52,863 nucleotides of DNA from Deltaproteobacteria bacterium (GTDB taxonomy: Bacteria; Desulfobacterota; BSN033; UBA1163). A model generated the notes under the pieces. The model was not told the origin of the DNA. It saw only the letters and a program-made list of their open reading frames with translations, and searched no databases. Below are positions 37,912-46,516 of the stretch, in pieces (positions within the stretch are counted from its first letter, which is position 1; the number at the start of each line of letters is the position of its first letter). A program made the translations under genes and the position numbers. Location of the stretch: assembly GCA_018333535.1 (NCBI GenBank), contig JAGXTA010000173.1:1-52863 (forward strand), in the 5' to 3' direction.

Positions 37912-38842
37912 GGGTCGGACCAAGGTAACCATTTGATATTGTGAATGAACCGGCAATTAAGGATGCGTTTTTTTGCCTTAGAACTGCATTTTTGAACCTG
38001 AAATTATACTTTTAAGGAGTTAAGCTTGGCGAGAGCTAATCGACACTACCTTCCCGGATACGTATGGCACATCACCCATCGGTGCCACAAGAGGGAATTC
38101 CTGTTGAAATTTGCCCGAGATCAGCGTCGATGGTTACAGTGGCTCTTTGAGGCAAGAAAGCGTCTCGGGACCTCCATCCTGAACTACGGCATGACCTCAA
38201 ACCATCTTCACCTTGTCATAAGGGATGGTAAAGGGGAGGAGGTCATACCCCAAACCATGCAATTGATCGCGGGCAGGACAGGCCAGGAATATCAGAGAAA
38301 AAGTCGCAAAGGAGCCTTCTGGGAAGATCGTTATCATGCTACCGGCGTGGAGGCGGATTCCCATTTAATCCAATGTCTGGTTTATGTGGATTTGAACATG
38401 GTTCGTGCGGGTGTTGTGAATCATCCTTCGGATTGGCCCTTCTGTGGGTATAACGAAATCCAAAATCCACGTCAGAGGTATTCTATAATTGACTACGAGG
38501 GCTTAATGGATTTATTGAACACAAAGAGTATGGATGAATTGAGGAAGAACTACAGAGGCTTTGTAGAAGAAGCTTTGCAGATGCAGGGCCGAGAACGTGA
38601 GTCACGGTGGACTGAGGGCATTGCTGTTGGGTGCGAAGCCTTCGTGAGAGATACCAAGGAAAGACTTGGGATCAAGGCAGTGGGTCGGCAGGTAGTAGGG
38701 GATAATGGATCTTACGAGTTACGAGAGCCGGAGGTTTCTTACGAGACTAATTTCGGCCCTGAAAATGACGGTCTAAGGCAAGAAAACGCCTTCTATTGGG
38801 ACAAATCTATTTAAAATTCAATCAGTTGGCTTGGTCCGACCC
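37912..38842 (+). mobile_element. RAYT (IS200-like) transposase unit with flanking 13-bp inverted repeats
   Basis: GGGTCGGACCAAG at 37912-37924 and its exact reverse complement at 38830-38842 bracket a single Y1 transposase gene, giving a 931-base unit. Such repeats resemble the REP-like sequences recognised by RAYT proteins. The outer bases differ and no target duplication is obvious. Confidence 0.65.
38026..38814 (+). CDS. REP-associated tyrosine transposase (RAYT, Y1-type)
   Basis: The 262-residue protein has the single-strand HUH transposase core: HITHRCHKREFLLKF, the histidine pair in NYGMTSNHLHLVI (HLH), and the downstream segment CLVYVDLNMVRAG with the likely catalytic tyrosine. RAYTs process REP sequences in bacterial genomes. 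Translation starts at TTG 38026 behind a perfect AAGGAG. The gene appears intact and is flanked by 13-bp inverted repeats. It is inserted just after the truncated USP. Confidence 0.9.
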   Translation: MARANRHYLPGYVWHITHRCHKREFLLKFARDQRRWLQWLFEARKRLGTSILNYGMTSNHLHLVIRDGKGEEVIPQTMQLIAGRTGQEYQRKSRKGAFWEDRYHATGVEADSHLIQCLVYVDLNMVRAGVVNHPSDWPFCGYNEIQNPRQRYSIIDYEGLMDLLNTKSMDELRKNYRGFVEEALQMQGRERESRWTEGIAVGCEAFVRDTKERLGIKAVGRQVVGDNGSYELREPEVSYETNFGPENDGLRQENAFYWDKSI

Positions 38843-39050
38843 CAAAGCACCAAAGCACAATCATGAAGGTTATTCTAGGCGTACAGAGGGCCTCCGGCGA
38901 AACCGATGTGGGCTAACGGGAGACGATATTCGTTTACCTTTGCTCGGAATCGTAGTAAAATACCCTTGGACATACATCTACAAAGGGATCGTTCTTGCGT
39001 CGTTGCGCCGGAAGAATTAAGCGCTCAGTCGTTGTTAGGGGGTGTACACA

Positions 39051-40073
39051 ATGATCGTCAGATTGACGCTGGGGGAGATGGAACGGGCATACCTTGTTCT
39101 GCGGGGCGGGTCCGTGCTCGACTGGCGCCGTCTAAACGTAGCCTCGCGCGCCGAGTGTGAGACAATCCTGCGTGTGAACGGGTTTGATCCGCGGGATGCG
39201 GATGACCGGGTGCGCTTGAACGAGATACGCTTGTCAGCGATCAATTATCTTGAGAGAACTTTCGAATTCGCCTTCGCTTCGGAGATACGTAACGCCGAAT
39301 CCGTAACCGATCTGATGCTCATGGCCGCCGGGAGCGACGTGGTTCTCAGGCGGCAGGCATGTGCCGTGCTCAAGGTCATGCTGGTGGTCCACCATATCGA
39401 GGCCAGGGAACTCAAGTCCCGGCTGAACATCTCGGATCATGCACTCTTCCATCTGCTTGAAGATAAGGCCGCGCGCGTCATCAGTGAGATGCAGGACCAG
39501 GGATATCCGATCATTGACTTCCAGAGCAGCCGCAAGACGCATGACTCCATCATTACCAAATTGCTGAGCAAACGGCACGGCAACCGGGCGATGCTTTATG
39601 ACATGCTGCGCTTTCGTATCGTCACGGCCACCATGGAAGAGATTGTGCCGGTCGTCGCATATCTCAGTCAGCACCTGTTTCCGTTTCACTACACCGTGCC
39701 AGGTGAAAGCCGCAACTCGCTCTTCAATTTACGGGACTATATCCGCCGCCATCCACGCATATCCAAAATTATACCGGAGTTCCAGGTGGACCTGCTGTAT
39801 GAGAACGAGATGCATGCCACGTCCAATCCGGACACGAGCGACACCTTCAAGACCATCAACTTCATCGTCGGTCTTCCCTTGCGGCTGGAAGACCGACAGT
39901 TGGATATCTGGGCGCCTGGCCTCAAGCTCCCTTCACGGGTCGTGCATGTCCTGGCCGAATTCCAGGTTGTGGATCAGGTTTCCTACCGCGGCAATGAACG
40001 GGGTGATGCGAGTCATAAACGGTATAAGAGCCGCCAGCTAACCAAGGTGCGGCAGCGGCTGCTCGGGGCGTGA
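39051..40073 (+). CDS. TIGR04552-like protein with RelA/SpoT-like motif series
   Basis: The 340-residue cytoplasmic protein starts at ATG 39051, 8 bases after GGGGG. The N-terminal half (LGEMERAYLVLRGGSVLDWR and following, with a VHHIEARELKSRL helix) recalls, from memory, family TIGR04552. The C-terminal half shows an ordered motif set like the (p)ppGpp synthetase fold: SRKTHDSIITKL (159-170), DMLRFRIV (184-191), RDYI, TFKTINFIV (265-273), EFQVVDQ (303-309) and SHKRYK (321-326). These match RxKxxxSIxxKL, DlxaiRii, DYI, YxSlHxxv, EiQIRT and HxxYK. Catalysis is not shown. GC content is higher than in the neighbouring transposase. Confidence 0.72.
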   Translation: MIVRLTLGEMERAYLVLRGGSVLDWRRLNVASRAECETILRVNGFDPRDADDRVRLNEIRLSAINYLERTFEFAFASEIRNAESVTDLMLMAAGSDVVLRRQACAVLKVMLVVHHIEARELKSRLNISDHALFHLLEDKAARVISEMQDQGYPIIDFQSSRKTHDSIITKLLSKRHGNRAMLYDMLRFRIVTATMEEIVPVVAYLSQHLFPFHYTVPGESRNSLFNLRDYIRRHPRISKIIPEFQVDLLYENEMHATSNPDTSDTFKTINFIVGLPLRLEDRQLDIWAPGLKLPSRVVHVLAEFQVVDQVSYRGNERGDASHKRYKSRQLTKVRQRLLGA

Positions 40074-40100
40074 TGTCCTGGGACGGAAAGGAGCGCTTGT

Positions 40101-40250
40101 GGCAGGCAGATTGGTCCGGAGGGCGCCGTCATCATAGCCCCGGATGTTTCACAACGGATTGCCAATCGCGGCAGCGACGATCTGATATTTCTGGCCGTCT
40201 GTACCCCGCGATTTACGGAAGCATGTTATGAAGACGTGGAGTCGGATTAG
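40101..40250 (+). pseudogene. C-terminal stump of a cupin-domain protein
   Basis: The frame reads GPEGAVIIAPDVSQRIANRG, then SDDLIFLAVCTPRFTEACYE and DVESD before TAG at 40248. This is the last third of a small cupin (PxGVxQxIxNxGxxDLxFLxVCxPRF). The upstream beta strands with the metal-binding histidines are absent, and no start codon fits. It lies 28 bases after the RelA/SpoT-like gene. Confidence 0.7.
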
Positions 40251-40274
40251 AAAAGGACCCTGGGGTAGAAGACG

Positions 40275-40973
40275 ATGAGGGATGAAAAAACAGCAGCGAG
40301 CGCCGCGTCGCGGATACACAAGTGGATGGTAAGAATCCTCCTGGTCATCATGGCCATTGAATGGGTTCTGCTTATTGTCGAAGAGCAATGGCTGTCCGCT
40401 TTTATGGTTTTTCTGACCATCGCGATCGTCATTTCTCCAGAAATTCTGAGGAAAAGGTTCGATGTGACGATTCCCACGGAGTTTCAGATCCTCACCATCA
40501 TCTTCGTGTTTGCCGCCCTCTTTCTCGGAGAGGTGCGGGGCTTCTATGCGCGTTTCTGGTGGTGGGATATTGTGCTGCATATAAGTTCCGGGCTCCTGCT
40601 GGGTATTGTCGGTTTCCTTCTCGTCTTTGTCCTCAATGAACATCAGCGGATCGATTTCCACATGCATCCGCGTTTCGTGGCGCTGTTTGCCTTTGTCTTT
40701 GCCGTGGCGGTCGGTGCGCTTTGGGAGATCTTCGAGTTCGGCATGGACCAGATATTTGGGACCAACATGCAGAAGCCCATGCTTGGAGATCCTTCCGGTC
40801 TGACGGACACGATGTGGGATTTGATTGTCGATACTCTGGGCGCTTTTGCCATCAGCACGTTCGGCTGGTGGTATATGAAGAAAGGGCAGCGTTCTTTTGT
40901 CGAAAACTGGATTCACAAATTTATCGATAAGAACCGAAGATTGTTCTCTCCGAAGAAACTGTTCCGTAGATGA
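40275..40973 (+). CDS. YjdF/DUF2238-family membrane protein
   Basis: The 232-residue product has about five transmembrane helices and the conserved polar pattern WWWDIVLHISSGLLLG (residues 95-110), LWEIFEFGMDQIFGTNMQ and DTMWDLIVDTLGA. Conserved His, Glu and Asp in membrane segments are typical of DUF2238/YjdF. Function is unknown. A basic C-terminal tail lies in the cytoplasm. The ATG 40275 has only a weak upstream site. Confidence 0.82.
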   Translation: MRDEKTAASAASRIHKWMVRILLVIMAIEWVLLIVEEQWLSAFMVFLTIAIVISPEILRKRFDVTIPTEFQILTIIFVFAALFLGEVRGFYARFWWWDIVLHISSGLLLGIVGFLLVFVLNEHQRIDFHMHPRFVALFAFVFAVAVGALWEIFEFGMDQIFGTNMQKPMLGDPSGLTDTMWDLIVDTLGAFAISTFGWWYMKKGQRSFVENWIHKFIDKNRRLFSPKKLFRR

Positions 40974-41007
40974 AGAGCGACCTTGACAATACCTTTCTAC
41001 GCTGAGG

Positions 41008-41113
41008 ATGTACGAAGAGATGGGAATGAATTTGCAGATTGCGTTGAATGCTATAGATGGCCTGGCGCTGTTCCTGCTTGCGATACTCATGATGACCGAG
41101 GAGCTGAAGGTTT
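41008..41113 (+). pseudogene. N-terminal stump of a Na/Pi cotransporter
   Basis: The 35 or so residues NLQIALNAIDGLALFLLAIL, then MMTEELKVFAVGG, match the first transmembrane helix of Na/Pi cotransporters (LGLFLLGMxLMxxGLKxFAG), as in the intact gene at 27.9 kb. Homology stops near 41113 and the frame closes at 41214. The next gene starts just beyond, so a deletion joined the two. Confidence 0.65.
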
Positions 41114-41200
41114 TTGCCGTCGGCGGGCATCCCCAACTTTCGGGCGCAAACTTTGCAGTGCCGGCATGCGGGTCGGCCAGCGCCCCGGGGAGAGCAGATC

Positions 41201-43051
41201 TTGATCTCTTTTGACGCGACACGAACGATTTATAGCCCTGAGCCTGATTTCACCAGGCCCCTCTTTGAACTGCCCCGTGGGGTGCGCGATCGCATGCTTC
41301 AAAGGCTGAGACTTCTCTATCCTGATCCGGTTACCCAATCCGCCCTGCCCGAGATTGAACGCATTCTGCAGGTTTTCTGCGCCCATAAACCGCTCGATCT
41401 TATTGACCGAGAGCGCGAGTTCAATTCTGCGGATCGGTTCACGGAACGGGATGTGATTCTTATCACCTATGGCGATCTGCTGTACAAGAGACACCAGTCC
41501 CCACTGAAGACCCTTGGAGATTTCTGCGACAGGTATCTCAGAGGGACGATCAATACCATCCACATCCTCCCCTTCTTTCCCTCCTCGTCGGACCGTGGCT
41601 TCTCGATCATCGACTTTGAGACCGTCGATCCTCTGCTCGGATCGTGGCACGATATTGAAGGGCTGGAAGCCCGTTACCATCTGATGTTCGATGGCGTCAT
41701 CAACCACGTCTCATCCAAAAGTCGCTGGTTCATTGAATTTCTGGCAGGCAACCCGGAGTATGAAGATTTCTTCATCTGGTTCGCCGATGAGGACGAACTC
41801 ACGCCCGCGCAGCGTCGCATGATCTTTCGCCCAAGAACCACACCCATCCTCACCCGGTATGAAACCCTCAAAGGACCGCGCTATGTGTGGACGACCTTTT
41901 CGCCCGACCAAATAGACCTCAACTACCGGAATCCCAAGGTTCTTCTGAGGGTCATTGAAATCCTTCTTTTCTATGTCCGCCAGGGAGCAGACATCCTCCG
42001 TCTCGATGCCGTCACTTATCTCTGGCACCAGCCTGGAACACGGTGTGTACACCTTGAGCAGACCCACGAAATCATCAAGCTGGTGCGGGACATTGTCTCG
42101 GTCGCCGCGCCCCATGTGGCGCTCATTACGGAGACCAATGTGCCCCACGAAGAAAACATCGCTTACTTTGGAAACGGCAGGGATGAGGCGCACATGGTCT
42201 ACAACTTTACTCTGCCGCCGCTCGTACTCCATGCCTTTTCCACTGGGGACACGAGGGTCCTCTCCAAGTGGGCTGCCTCCATGACCTCACCGTCCGAAAC
42301 CGCAACCTTTTTCAATTTTCTCGACTCCCACGATGGAATTGGACTTTTGGGGGCCAAAAATATTCTTTCTCATGAGGATATTGATCGGATCTGTCGGGGG
42401 GTAGAGGATCACGGAGGGTATATTTCCTATAAGACCTCGGAGGACGGCACGGAGGTTCCTTATGAGCTCAACATCACCTGGTACAGCGCCCTGAACAAGA
42501 AACAGGACGGCGATTCGCTCAAGATTCAGATCAAACGGTTTCTCGCCTCCCGGGCCATTGCTCTGGTTTTTCAGGGGGTCCCGGGGATCTATCTCCACAG
42601 CCTCTTCGGCACGCACAATGACCATGTAGCGGTCGAGGCGATCCGTGAAAACCGTGTGATCAATCGGGCGATTGTCGATTTCCGCTCCATCATGAGATCC
42701 ATGTCCCATCCCAAGAGCAAGAAATACAGGATCAACAAAGAGCTTGGAAGAATGATCCAAGTGCGGGGAAATCATCGGGCTTTTCACCCCAACGGCTCTC
42801 AAAAGATTCTCTCCCTGTCACCGGCAGTGTTCGCAGTGACGAGAACATCCCCTGAAGGGGACCGGCTTGTTCTGACTCTCACCAATGTGACCAAATTTAA
42901 GCGTAGAGTTGAGATACCGCTCAAAGAGGTGAAAGGGTACAAAGGGCACTGGAAGGATCTCTTGAGTGGAAGGGAGTTTGGTCCTAAAAAGGAGAGCCTC
43001 TCGATCACCCTCCAACCCTACGACGTGCTATGGCTGGTCCCAATGATATAG
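41201..43051 (+). CDS. GH13_18 sugar phosphorylase (sucrose/glucosylglycerate phosphorylase family)
   Basis: This (beta/alpha)8-barrel enzyme of about 616 residues probably splits an alpha-glucoside with phosphate to give glucose-1-P. Seen are INTIHILPFFPSSSDRGFSI, VINHVSSKSRWF, nucleophile Asp269 in ILRLDAVTYLWH, acid/base Glu311 in ITETNVPHEEN, and transition-state Asp378 in FLDSHDGIGL. The acceptor loop cannot be read with confidence, so sucrose, glucosylglycerate or glucosylglycerol remain options. The frame is open to 41114, but that part reads the Na/Pi stump; TTG 41201 has GGGGAGAG 6 bases upstream, and ATG 41294 is another candidate. The 5' end may have been altered by the deletion. 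Confidence 0.87.
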   Translation: MISFDATRTIYSPEPDFTRPLFELPRGVRDRMLQRLRLLYPDPVTQSALPEIERILQVFCAHKPLDLIDREREFNSADRFTERDVILITYGDLLYKRHQSPLKTLGDFCDRYLRGTINTIHILPFFPSSSDRGFSIIDFETVDPLLGSWHDIEGLEARYHLMFDGVINHVSSKSRWFIEFLAGNPEYEDFFIWFADEDELTPAQRRMIFRPRTTPILTRYETLKGPRYVWTTFSPDQIDLNYRNPKVLLRVIEILLFYVRQGADILRLDAVTYLWHQPGTRCVHLEQTHEIIKLVRDIVSVAAPHVALITETNVPHEENIAYFGNGRDEAHMVYNFTLPPLVLHAFSTGDTRVLSKWAASMTSPSETATFFNFLDSHDGIGLLGAKNILSHEDIDRICRGVEDHGGYISYKTSEDGTEVPYELNITWYSALNKKQDGDSLKIQIKRFLASRAIALVFQGVPGIYLHSLFGTHNDHVAVEAIRENRVINRAIVDFRSIMRSMSHPKSKKYRINKELGRMIQVRGNHRAFHPNGSQKILSLSPAVFAVTRTSPEGDRLVLTLTNVTKFKRRVEIPLKEVKGYKGHWKDLLSGREFGPKKESLSITLQPYDVLWLVPMI

Positions 43052-43083
43052 GCAGCATCTGGTAAGATTTTTTTCTTTCTCAT

Positions 43084-43236
43084 TCAAAAAGGTAGGTCAG
43101 GAGTTTTGACCAGGGCTTCTGAGACGAGCGTCACAAGTCCCCACATGGCATCCGCCGACAGATGACTCTCGATGGAGCGGTCAAAGAGCACGGAAATCTG
43201 GGGCTCAAACTCGTCATTCCCCTCCCACAGGAGATA
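43084..43236 (-). pseudogene. C-terminal stump of a DUF3786-like protein
   Basis: On the minus strand the frame reads LLWEGNDEFEPQISVLFDRS, then IESHLSADAMWGLVTLVSEA and LVKTPDLPF before the stop. The LWEGDEEFPP..VLFDRSI pattern resembles the C-terminus of DUF3786 proteins, from memory. A stop lies in frame directly upstream (43237-43239), so the rest is lost or frameshifted. Confidence 0.4.
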
Positions 43237-43286
43237 TTACAGAGGAACCTTGGAAAACGAGCTGATTCTTGCGCCTCAAAGAGTGA

Positions 43287-43420
43287 TTGATCTATGAATC
43301 CAAGGACGGCAAAGAGGAAAAGGTCTTTGATGCCCTCGGTTGGTTTTCGGCCATGACATCGCATGTCTCAAACAAGGGGGGCAAATGGTCCGCTATTATG
43401 GCCACTATAGCAATGCCTCC
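43287..43420 (+). mobile_element. C-terminal remnant of an IS91-like transposase
   Basis: LIYESKDGKEEKVFDALGWF, then SAMTSHVSNKGG, followed after a one-base frame change by QMVRYYGHYSNASR, is the characteristic end of IS91-type (Y2) transposases (VFDALEWLAAM.SHVPN.GEQMVRYYG.YSN). Only about 45 residues remain and the frame is broken near 43383. No terminal signals were found. Confidence 0.72.
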
Positions 43421-43421
43421 C

Positions 43422-43661
43422 GTAGTAGCCATCGGCCCTCGATACACGCTGGTTCACCTGTACTCCGTGCCACTGCGGGGGAGTTTCTTGACGGACGTGC
43501 TGAGAGAAGGGCTGAACGGTTTGGAATACAACAAAAGGGGTGTCATGCCCAGCGGCCATACTCAAATTGCCCTAATGGTCCTATACCTTGCATACCGCTA
43601 TCAAAAAGTTCTTTTTTATTCCTTTCTATTTCTCATCGTTGCCCTTATTGTTTCGACGGTC
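43422..43661 (+). pseudogene. Central fragment of a PAP2-family phosphatase
   Basis: The frame reads AIGPRYTLVHLYSVPLRGSF, LTDVLREGLNGLEYNKRGVM and PSGHTQIALMVLYLAYRY. PAxGPR and the PSGHT motif of the PAP2 active site are clear. The first motif (KxxxxxxRP) and the final catalytic segment (SRxxxxxHxxxD) are both missing: the frame joins the IS91 remnant on the left and an unrelated membrane protein at 43661 on the right. Confidence 0.7.
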
Positions 43662-44284
43662 TCATTCTGCGGTTCACGGCCTACACATTCCTGGTATTGG
43701 CTTTCATGGCTTCGCTTCGCATTATTGTGGGAAAGGGCGACATTGTTATCTTTAAGGAGAACGGTCCGATTGAAAATATCCAGTTCGCCTTAATTGTAGG
43801 AACGGCTGTTCTCTTTTGTGCTGGCGCTGTTAAAATCGCGGAGTGTCGCGAGATCTCTCTTATCTTGGCCCTTTTTGCTGGATGTGCAGCAGTCCGCGAA
43901 TTGGATTCGGTATTGAACAATCTAATTCCGGGAATGGGCTGGAAGCTGCGGGCGATTTTATTTGGTGTGTGCGGAGTCACTTTTGGATGGCGACGACGCC
44001 ACCGCCTCCCAGGCCAGATCGCACTGTTTCTATGTTCTCGTTCGTTTTCTCTTCTATGGTGTGCATCCCTTGTAGTCGTTCCGTTTTCTCAGCTGCTGGG
44101 ACACGGAGCCTTCCTCAAGCAAATATTGGGAGACGACTACAACCGATATTACAAGCGTGTTATTGGAGAAACCAGTGAACTGATAGGTTATTTCTTACTC
44201 TTTTTAGGCAGTGTCGAGTTCCTATTGGAGCGCAACAGGCAGCTAAGTTCTTCCGGTTTGAAAAACGACTGCAATGATAAATAA
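43661..44284 (+). CDS. Hypothetical membrane protein, probably missing its first residues
   Basis: From 43661 the frame encodes LILRFTAYTFLVLAFMASLR and then about 185 more residues with roughly six hydrophobic segments, conserved-looking polar sites (FKENGPIENIQFALIV; CREISLILALFAGCAAVREL) and a charged tail. I do not recognise a characterised family. The frame is open further upstream only through the PAP2 and IS91 remnants, so the native start has been replaced; ATG 43706 could serve. AT content is higher than in the flanking GH13 gene. It may or may not be expressed. Confidence 0.5.
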   Translation, partial: LILRFTAYTFLVLAFMASLRIIVGKGDIVIFKENGPIENIQFALIVGTAVLFCAGAVKIAECREISLILALFAGCAAVRELDSVLNNLIPGMGWKLRAILFGVCGVTFGWRRRHRLPGQIALFLCSRSFSLLWCASLVVVPFSQLLGHGAFLKQILGDDYNRYYKRVIGETSELIGYFLLFLGSVEFLLERNRQLSSSGLKNDCNDK

Positions 44285-44471
44285 CGAGTCACTTCACGTG
44301 GTGACTGATAACCAGCGGCTTATTTCAACCACTACTCTCTCTTTCAATCGGAAATGAACAATCCTTGGTTTAGGTTACCCTCCGTACTTTGTAGATAAGT
44401 TGCAGGAAGGGTTATCTTGACACTGTCCGTCAACTCAAATGCTGTCAGGACATATAAGTCCTGCGTAGTTT

Positions 44472-44557
44472 GTCATGCCGGGCTTGACTTAGCCTGCCCC
44501 GTGCTTGACACGGGGGAATCCAGTGTTTTCATGGATTCCTGCTTTCGCAGGAATGAC
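44472..44557. repeat. REP-like triple-hairpin intergenic repeat
   Basis: Within the 359-base gap 44285-44643, three nested stems occur: CCCCGTG/CACGGGG, AATCCA/TGGATT and CCTGC/GCAGG, bounded by GTCAT and ATGAC. The sequence is of the common dispersed type GTCATGCCGGGCTTGAC...GCAGGAATGAC. I see nothing else of note in the gap. Confidence 0.65.
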
Positions 44558-44643
44558 TTCCTTTTAGATGGGTATTTTCCTGTGTATGAATCAAATGGCG
44601 GGGGCGAATAGATCCGAGATCTCCGTTTGCAGACGGGAAAACA

Positions 44644-46436
44644 TCACGGTTGGGTGATCTGGTCATCCCGCTTGCGCATCCCAAGCTCTCCACGGATTTC
44701 TTGGATCTCTTTCTGAATCCGATTGCCGTCCGCGCCAACCTCCCGTAGAAGCAGAATGGCCAAACCTATTGCGGTTTCCGCTTCCTCAATGCAAATGTCT
44801 GTAGCCCCCATTTCCCCTAACCAGGCTCGTTCCTGGAGGTATCGGGCTCGGGTAAAGACATGTAGCTCAGGGTTTAATTCCCTGGCTGTCACGATCACCG
44901 CCGTACGTGTAAGGATGTCGGGAATTGTGACCCAAAGGTAGTTCGCTTTCTGTATTCCCGCTGCTTTCAAGATGTCGCGCCGGCTGGCATCGCCGTAAAT
45001 GGCAGCCTGCCCTGACTCTATCAGATTTCGAATCGTGTCGACATTCAGATCAATGATCACCAGGGAAATATCAAAATCCTTAAGGATCCGGGATGCGGTC
45101 TGTCCCACGGGGCCATAACCTACGATCACGGCTCTCGTCTTGACTCCAGACTGCTGGCCAGGTTCGGACAATCGGAACCGTTCCTCTTTATTTAACATCA
45201 CCCCTTCATCGTTTGACCTCTGGCTGAGAATGCGCCAGATTCGTTCTTTACTGCGGAGCCACTCTTCAAGGGGAGTGATGGCACGGAATAAAAGGGGGTT
45301 CGCGGCAATTGAGATCAGTGCGCAGGCAACCAGAAGGCTTTGTCCATCTGCCGATAGGAGGCCGAGTCCCATCGCTTCATTCGCCAGCAGAAAGGAAAAC
45401 TCGCCGATTTGAGCCAGTGCTAAGGCGACAGTGATCGCAGTCCGCACCGAGTAACGAAGGAACCAGATGATAAGGAACGCCGTTAGAGGCTTTGCAAGAA
45501 TGACTATTCCGAGAAGTCCCAAGAGGAACCGGGGTTCCTTGATAATGGCTTGCGGGTCGAAGAGCATCCCTACAGACACAAAGAAAAGGACGGCGAAGGC
45601 GTCCCTCATCGGAAGAGCATCAGCAGCCGCTTGATGGCTTACTTCCGTTTGCCCGACGACAATGCCCGCGAGAAATGCACCCAATGCCATTGACACACCG
45701 AATAAAGCCGCCGATCCTGTTGCGATCGCCAGTGCTAAACTGAGGATAGTAAGCGTGAAGAGCTCTCGCGACCGGGTGCGCACCACAAGATTCAAAAGCC
45801 ACGGAATTGCTTTTCGCCCGATAATTACGACAAGGAGGGTCAATCCGGCAAATTTTGCCATCGCCCAAGCCAATGTCATGAGCAGGCCTTCTCCACCTCC
45901 CTCGGATTGCCCCCAAATACTGGCCAGACCAGGCAGGGCCACTAAGACAAAGACCGTGAAAATGTCCTCCAGGATAAGCCATCCGATTGCAATATGGCCT
46001 TGGTTGGTCTGAAGCAGGTCGTTGTCAGCGAGGACACGAATTAGGACAACTGTGCTGGCCACGGATATGGCAATCCCGAGCACAATGCCTGCTCCCGCAC
46101 CCATACCAAATGAGATCGCAACAATTGTGCCCAATGCCGAAGCCACCAGGATCTGGCCAACGCATCCTGGTATTGCGATTCTCCTAACGCCAAGTAGGTC
46201 ATTGAAATTAAAATGTAGTCCAACCCCGAACATTAAGAGAATAACGCCAACCTCTGCAAAGTCATGGGCCATTTTGGGGTCGGCGACAAAACCGGGAGTG
46301 CGGGGCCAAGAGCAATTCCCGCCAGCAAATATCCGATGATCGGTGAGAGGCGAAGTCGCTGAGCAACAAGGCCCAGCGCAAGGGCCAGAACCAAACTCAC
46401 CGATAAATTGACGAGAAATCCTAATCCGTCTTGCAT
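44644..46436 (-). CDS. CPA2-family cation/proton antiporter with TrkA-N domain (Kef-like), one frameshift
   Basis: The membrane domain (about 380 residues; ending region LRYSVRTAITVALALAQIGE FSFLL) is followed by a TrkA-N/RCK Rossmann domain (RAVIVGYGPVGQTASRIL, LVIIDLNVDTI, YGDASRRDILKAAGI). This is the architecture of Kef/YbaL-type K+/H+ antiporters. The N-terminus (MQDGLGFLVNLSVSLVLALA, LSPIIGYLLAGIALGP) is in another frame. One base seems missing in the G-run at 46302-46305; restoring it gives GPRTPGFVADPKMAHDFAEV. The total of about 597 residues is normal. It follows nhaP2 on the same strand. Confidence 0.88.
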
Positions 46437-46516
46437 CTATTCCCCACGGTAAAATGGTATAAACTCATTTTATGCGATTGCTGTAGAAATGCTTTCGTAG
46501 ACTCTACCGAGGAATG

